This document shows positions 5,149 to 6,487 of a stretch of DNA of 6,487 bases, in pieces. Below the pieces are notes generated by a model that did not search any database, was not told the origin of the DNA, and saw nothing but the letters and a program-made list of their open reading frames with translations. Position 1 is the first letter of the stretch. Every line of letters starts with the position of its first letter. The stretch is from the NCBI GenBank assembly GCA_964651495.1, contig CAZYWP010000149.1, positions 1-6,487 of the forward strand. The letters run 5' to 3'. The stretch comes from CAZNVB01 sp964651495 (GTDB lineage: Bacteria > Acidobacteriota > Aminicenantia > Aminicenantales > UBA8522). The position numbers were made by a program, and so were the translations under genes.

Positions 5149-6273
5149 ATGGGGAAGGGGAAGTACGCTGGCCGGGGAGGAGAAGCCGAGTTCAGAAGAG
5201 ATGAGAAAACAATACCGGCCTATGTCCTTTTAGACGGCTTGAATTCCTCAACTGAAAAACCGGATCTCAAAGATCTTACCCTTTCGGAGCTACAGAGTAA
5301 GCTTAAAGCTGAGGGCGAGCCGAAGTACCGGGCCGGGCAGGTTTTTGAGTGGGTTTACCAGAGAGGCGCCTCCGCGTTCGCCGCCTTCACCGACCTGCCA
5401 AAAGGCCTGAGGCGGACGCTCGAGGGCCGCTTCTCCCTTCTTCTACCCGAACTCGCCGAGCACCGGGTTTCTCTGGACAGGGCGGAAAAATTCCTCTTCC
5501 GGCTGGCGGACGGCGCTTTTATCGAGACCGTCCTCATCCCCGCCGGAGCGCGCCAGACGCTCTGCCTCTCCACTCAGGTCGGCTGCAGGTTCGGCTGCGG
5601 CTTCTGCGCCAGCGGGATGGGCGGGTTTCAAAGACACCTCCGCCCTTCCGAGATCATCGGGCAGATCCTGTTTCTCCGCGACAGGCTCAGCGTCCCTCTG
5701 ACCAACTTCGTCTTCATGGGCATGGGCGAACCGCTTGACAACTTCGATAACCTAGCCCGGGCAATCCTGATCATGAATGCGGCCGAAGGACTGGGGATCG
5801 CCGCCCGGCGCATCACGGTCTCGACGGCCGGCGTGATTCCGGGAATCGAGCGGCTGAAGGAGCTGAAGCTTCAGGTGAGTTTATCGCTCTCGCTCCATGC
5901 CGTCGACGACGAGCTTCGCTCCAAGCTCATGCCGATTAATCGGAAATACCCCCTGGCCGGGGTGCTCCGCGCCTGCCAGGACTATGTCCGGGCCAGCGGC
6001 CGGATGATGACCATCGAGTACATCCTGCTCCGCGGCCTGAACGACTCGGTCTCGGACGCGCGCCGGCTCGGCGCCATCGCGGCGCGGCTGAAGGCCAAAG
6101 TCAACCTGATCCCGTACAGCGAGGCCTGCGGCCCGGCCTACGAGCCGTCGCCCGCCGGGCAGCGGGAACTCTTGCTGCGCGCGCTCGAGAGAATGAACGT
6201 CAGCGCCACACTGCGCCGGTCGAGGGGGGCCGATATCCAGGCGGCCTGCGGCCAGCTGGCTGGAAGAAAATAA
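5149..6273 (+). CDS. rlmN: Dual-specificity 23S rRNA/tRNA adenine-C2 methyltransferase RlmN
   Basis: Radical-SAM enzyme that methylates C2 of A2503 in 23S rRNA and of A37 in certain tRNAs; cytoplasmic. With ATG 5149 it has 374 residues, normal for RlmN. The CxxxCxxC iron-sulfur motif is C146-C150-C153. The two catalytic cysteines of the family are present: C139 (in TLCLSTQVGC), and C367 in the C-terminal RGADIQAACGQLAG, equivalent to E. coli C118 and C355. FMGMGEPLDN (189-198) and the HxxD-like LSLHAVDDELR (247-257) are standard. The family-conserved part begins at KPDLKDLTL (37-45), so the first 30 or so residues are unsupported by motifs. A TTG at 5239 (344 residues) is an alternative start, and neither has a strong ribosome binding site (AGGA at 5142-5145 for ATG 5149). 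The symporter stop is 5 bases upstream, suggesting co-transcription. Reading further upstream to 5002 would overlap the symporter and is unlikely. Confidence 0.95.
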   Translation: MGKGKYAGRGGEAEFRRDEKTIPAYVLLDGLNSSTEKPDLKDLTLSELQSKLKAEGEPKYRAGQVFEWVYQRGASAFAAFTDLPKGLRRTLEGRFSLLLPELAEHRVSLDRAEKFLFRLADGAFIETVLIPAGARQTLCLSTQVGCRFGCGFCASGMGGFQRHLRPSEIIGQILFLRDRLSVPLTNFVFMGMGEPLDNFDNLARAILIMNAAEGLGIAARRITVSTAGVIPGIERLKELKLQVSLSLSLHAVDDELRSKLMPINRKYPLAGVLRACQDYVRASGRMMTIEYILLRGLNDSVSDARRLGAIAARLKAKVNLIPYSEACGPAYEPSPAGQRELLLRALERMNVSATLRRSRGADIQAACGQLAGRK

Positions 6274-6299
6274 GGAATTTCCTATCCGTCGGAAAGATG

Positions 6300-6316
6300 T
6301 TGGCATGAAAACTGCA
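6300..6316 (+). promoter_or_regulatory. Candidate sigma-54 (RpoN) promoter
   Basis: TTGGCATGAAAACTGCA fits the -24/-12 consensus YTGGCACG-N4-TTGCW. The GG (6302-6303) and GC (6314-6315) are at the exact required spacing, and only two core positions differ (T for C at 6306, C for T at 6312). Transcription would start near 6327, about 80 bases before the first start codon. It lies in the non-coding gap after rlmN and points toward the truncated gene. Sigma-54 promoters need an enhancer-binding activator, whose site would fall upstream, here inside the end of rlmN; none was identified. Confidence 0.6.
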
Positions 6317-6339
6317 TAAACACAGGTGGCTTCTCCCAA

Positions 6340-6369
6340 GCTTATCGGGCTTTCAAAAAAAAGATAGGC
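6340..6369 (+). other. Leader stem-loop with A8 in the loop
   Basis: GCTTATC (6340-6346) pairs with GATAGGC (6363-6369), 7 bp with one T-G wobble, around a 16-base loop containing eight consecutive As (6355-6362). A competing small stem, GCTT/AAGC (6329-6332 with 6338-6341), shares bases with it, and GGCTTT (6348-6353) could instead pair with AGAGGCC-type bases near 6381-6387. This could be a switchable leader, but it matches no riboswitch class I know and may be chance. Confidence 0.3.
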
Positions 6370-6396
6370 GCAGGGCAGCGAGAGGCCAAGCAAAAG

Positions 6397-6438
6397 AAGG
6401 AGGACAAAATGATTTGGACAGGAGGAAATAACCCATGA
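6397..6438 (+). CDS. Putative 9-residue leader peptide (uORF) MIWTGGNNP
   Basis: An ATG at 6409 has a strong Shine-Dalgarno AAGGAGG (6397-6403) 5 bases upstream and opens a nine-codon frame ending in TGA at 6436-6438. The stop overlaps the ATG of the next gene in the four bases ATGA (6435-6438). The next gene's own Shine-Dalgarno (AGGAGG, 6420-6425) lies inside codons 4-6 of the leader. This arrangement favours translational coupling: ribosomes finishing the leader are placed at the downstream start. The peptide has no run of a single amino acid that would mark a classical attenuator, though it holds one Trp. It may be a real regulatory leader, or a chance strong ribosome binding site. The range given includes the ribosome binding site. 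Confidence 0.4.
   Translation, partial: KEDKMIWTGGNNP
6420..6425 (+). promoter_or_regulatory. Ribosome binding site of the truncated exported gene
   Basis: AGGAGG lies 9 bases before the ATG at 6435. It is the second strong Shine-Dalgarno within 30 bases and makes 6435 the likely main start, in agreement with the signal peptide encoded there. Confidence 0.7.
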
Positions 6439-6487
6439 AGAGAATTCTGACGTTATTCGTCTTGATGGTTTTCTTATTGGCGGCCGT
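6435..6487 (+). CDS. Exported protein, 5' end only (cut by window)
   Basis: Only 17 full codons are present: MKRILTLFVLMVFLLAA. Two basic residues followed by an unbroken hydrophobic stretch is the start of a Sec signal peptide or a first membrane helix. Cleavage site and mature protein lie beyond the window, so no function can be assigned. The gene has its own ribosome binding site, overlaps a 9-codon leader frame by four bases, and lies about 120 bases downstream of a sigma-54-type promoter. This suggests an inducible envelope or secreted product. It does not have the type IV pilin leader pattern (G-F-T-L-x-E) in the visible part. Confidence 0.7.
   Translation, partial: MKRILTLFVLMVFLLAA

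Noticed and set aside
6355..6410. Possible cyclic-di-GMP riboswitch before the truncated gene
   Set aside because: GGCGCAGGGCA has a loose likeness to one segment of that class, but the GAAA tetraloop helix and the GGGACGCAAAGCC-type segment are missing.

Overview
The window reads as a GC-rich (about 60% by eye) bacterial chromosome segment with every recognisable gene on the + strand. Sec-type signal peptides, a corrinoid one-carbon methyltransferase pair, an exported CBM9-like protein, a sodium:solute symporter and a sigma-54-type promoter suggest a Gram-negative anaerobe. The overall style recalls uncultured Acidobacteriota or Aminicenantes-like genomes, but that is an impression, not something the sequence proves. 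No transposase, integrase, CRISPR array, tRNA or rRNA gene was seen.

Layout. Bases 1-304 hold no convincing gene: two strong hairpins and a series of GAA-triloop mini-hairpins (1-105), an unassigned stretch, then a promoter-like TTGACA/TATATT pair and a good ribosome binding site. Bases 305-1962 carry a two-gene unit: a corrinoid (vitamin B12) carrier protein and a uroporphyrinogen-decarboxylase-fold methyltransferase. It is closed by an intrinsic terminator built over the second gene's stop codon. Bases 2012-2878 encode a secreted protein of unknown function with a CBM9-like fold signature, with its own ribosome binding site and a hairpin directly after its stop. Bases 3038-5143 encode a large sodium:solute symporter with two hydrophilic insertions. 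The 23S rRNA/tRNA methyltransferase gene rlmN follows 5 bases later (5149-6273). Bases 6274-6487 hold the control region and first 17 codons of another exported protein, cut by the window edge.

How the genes fit together. The first two genes form a methyl-transfer module: the corrinoid protein carries a methyl group on cobalt and the UroD-fold enzyme loads or unloads it. The missing partner methyltransferase and reductive activase must lie elsewhere. The exported CBM9-like protein and the symporter may belong to the same substrate-use programme, but adjacency is the only evidence. rlmN is a housekeeping gene that probably rides on the symporter transcript.

The most unusual part is the right edge. 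A sequence with exact sigma-54 spacing lies about 120 bases upstream of the truncated gene. It is followed by a leader able to form a stem with an A8-containing loop, then a 9-codon reading frame with a strong ribosome binding site whose stop overlaps the gene's ATG (ATGA). This looks like a regulated, translationally coupled leader and is the best candidate for something undescribed here.
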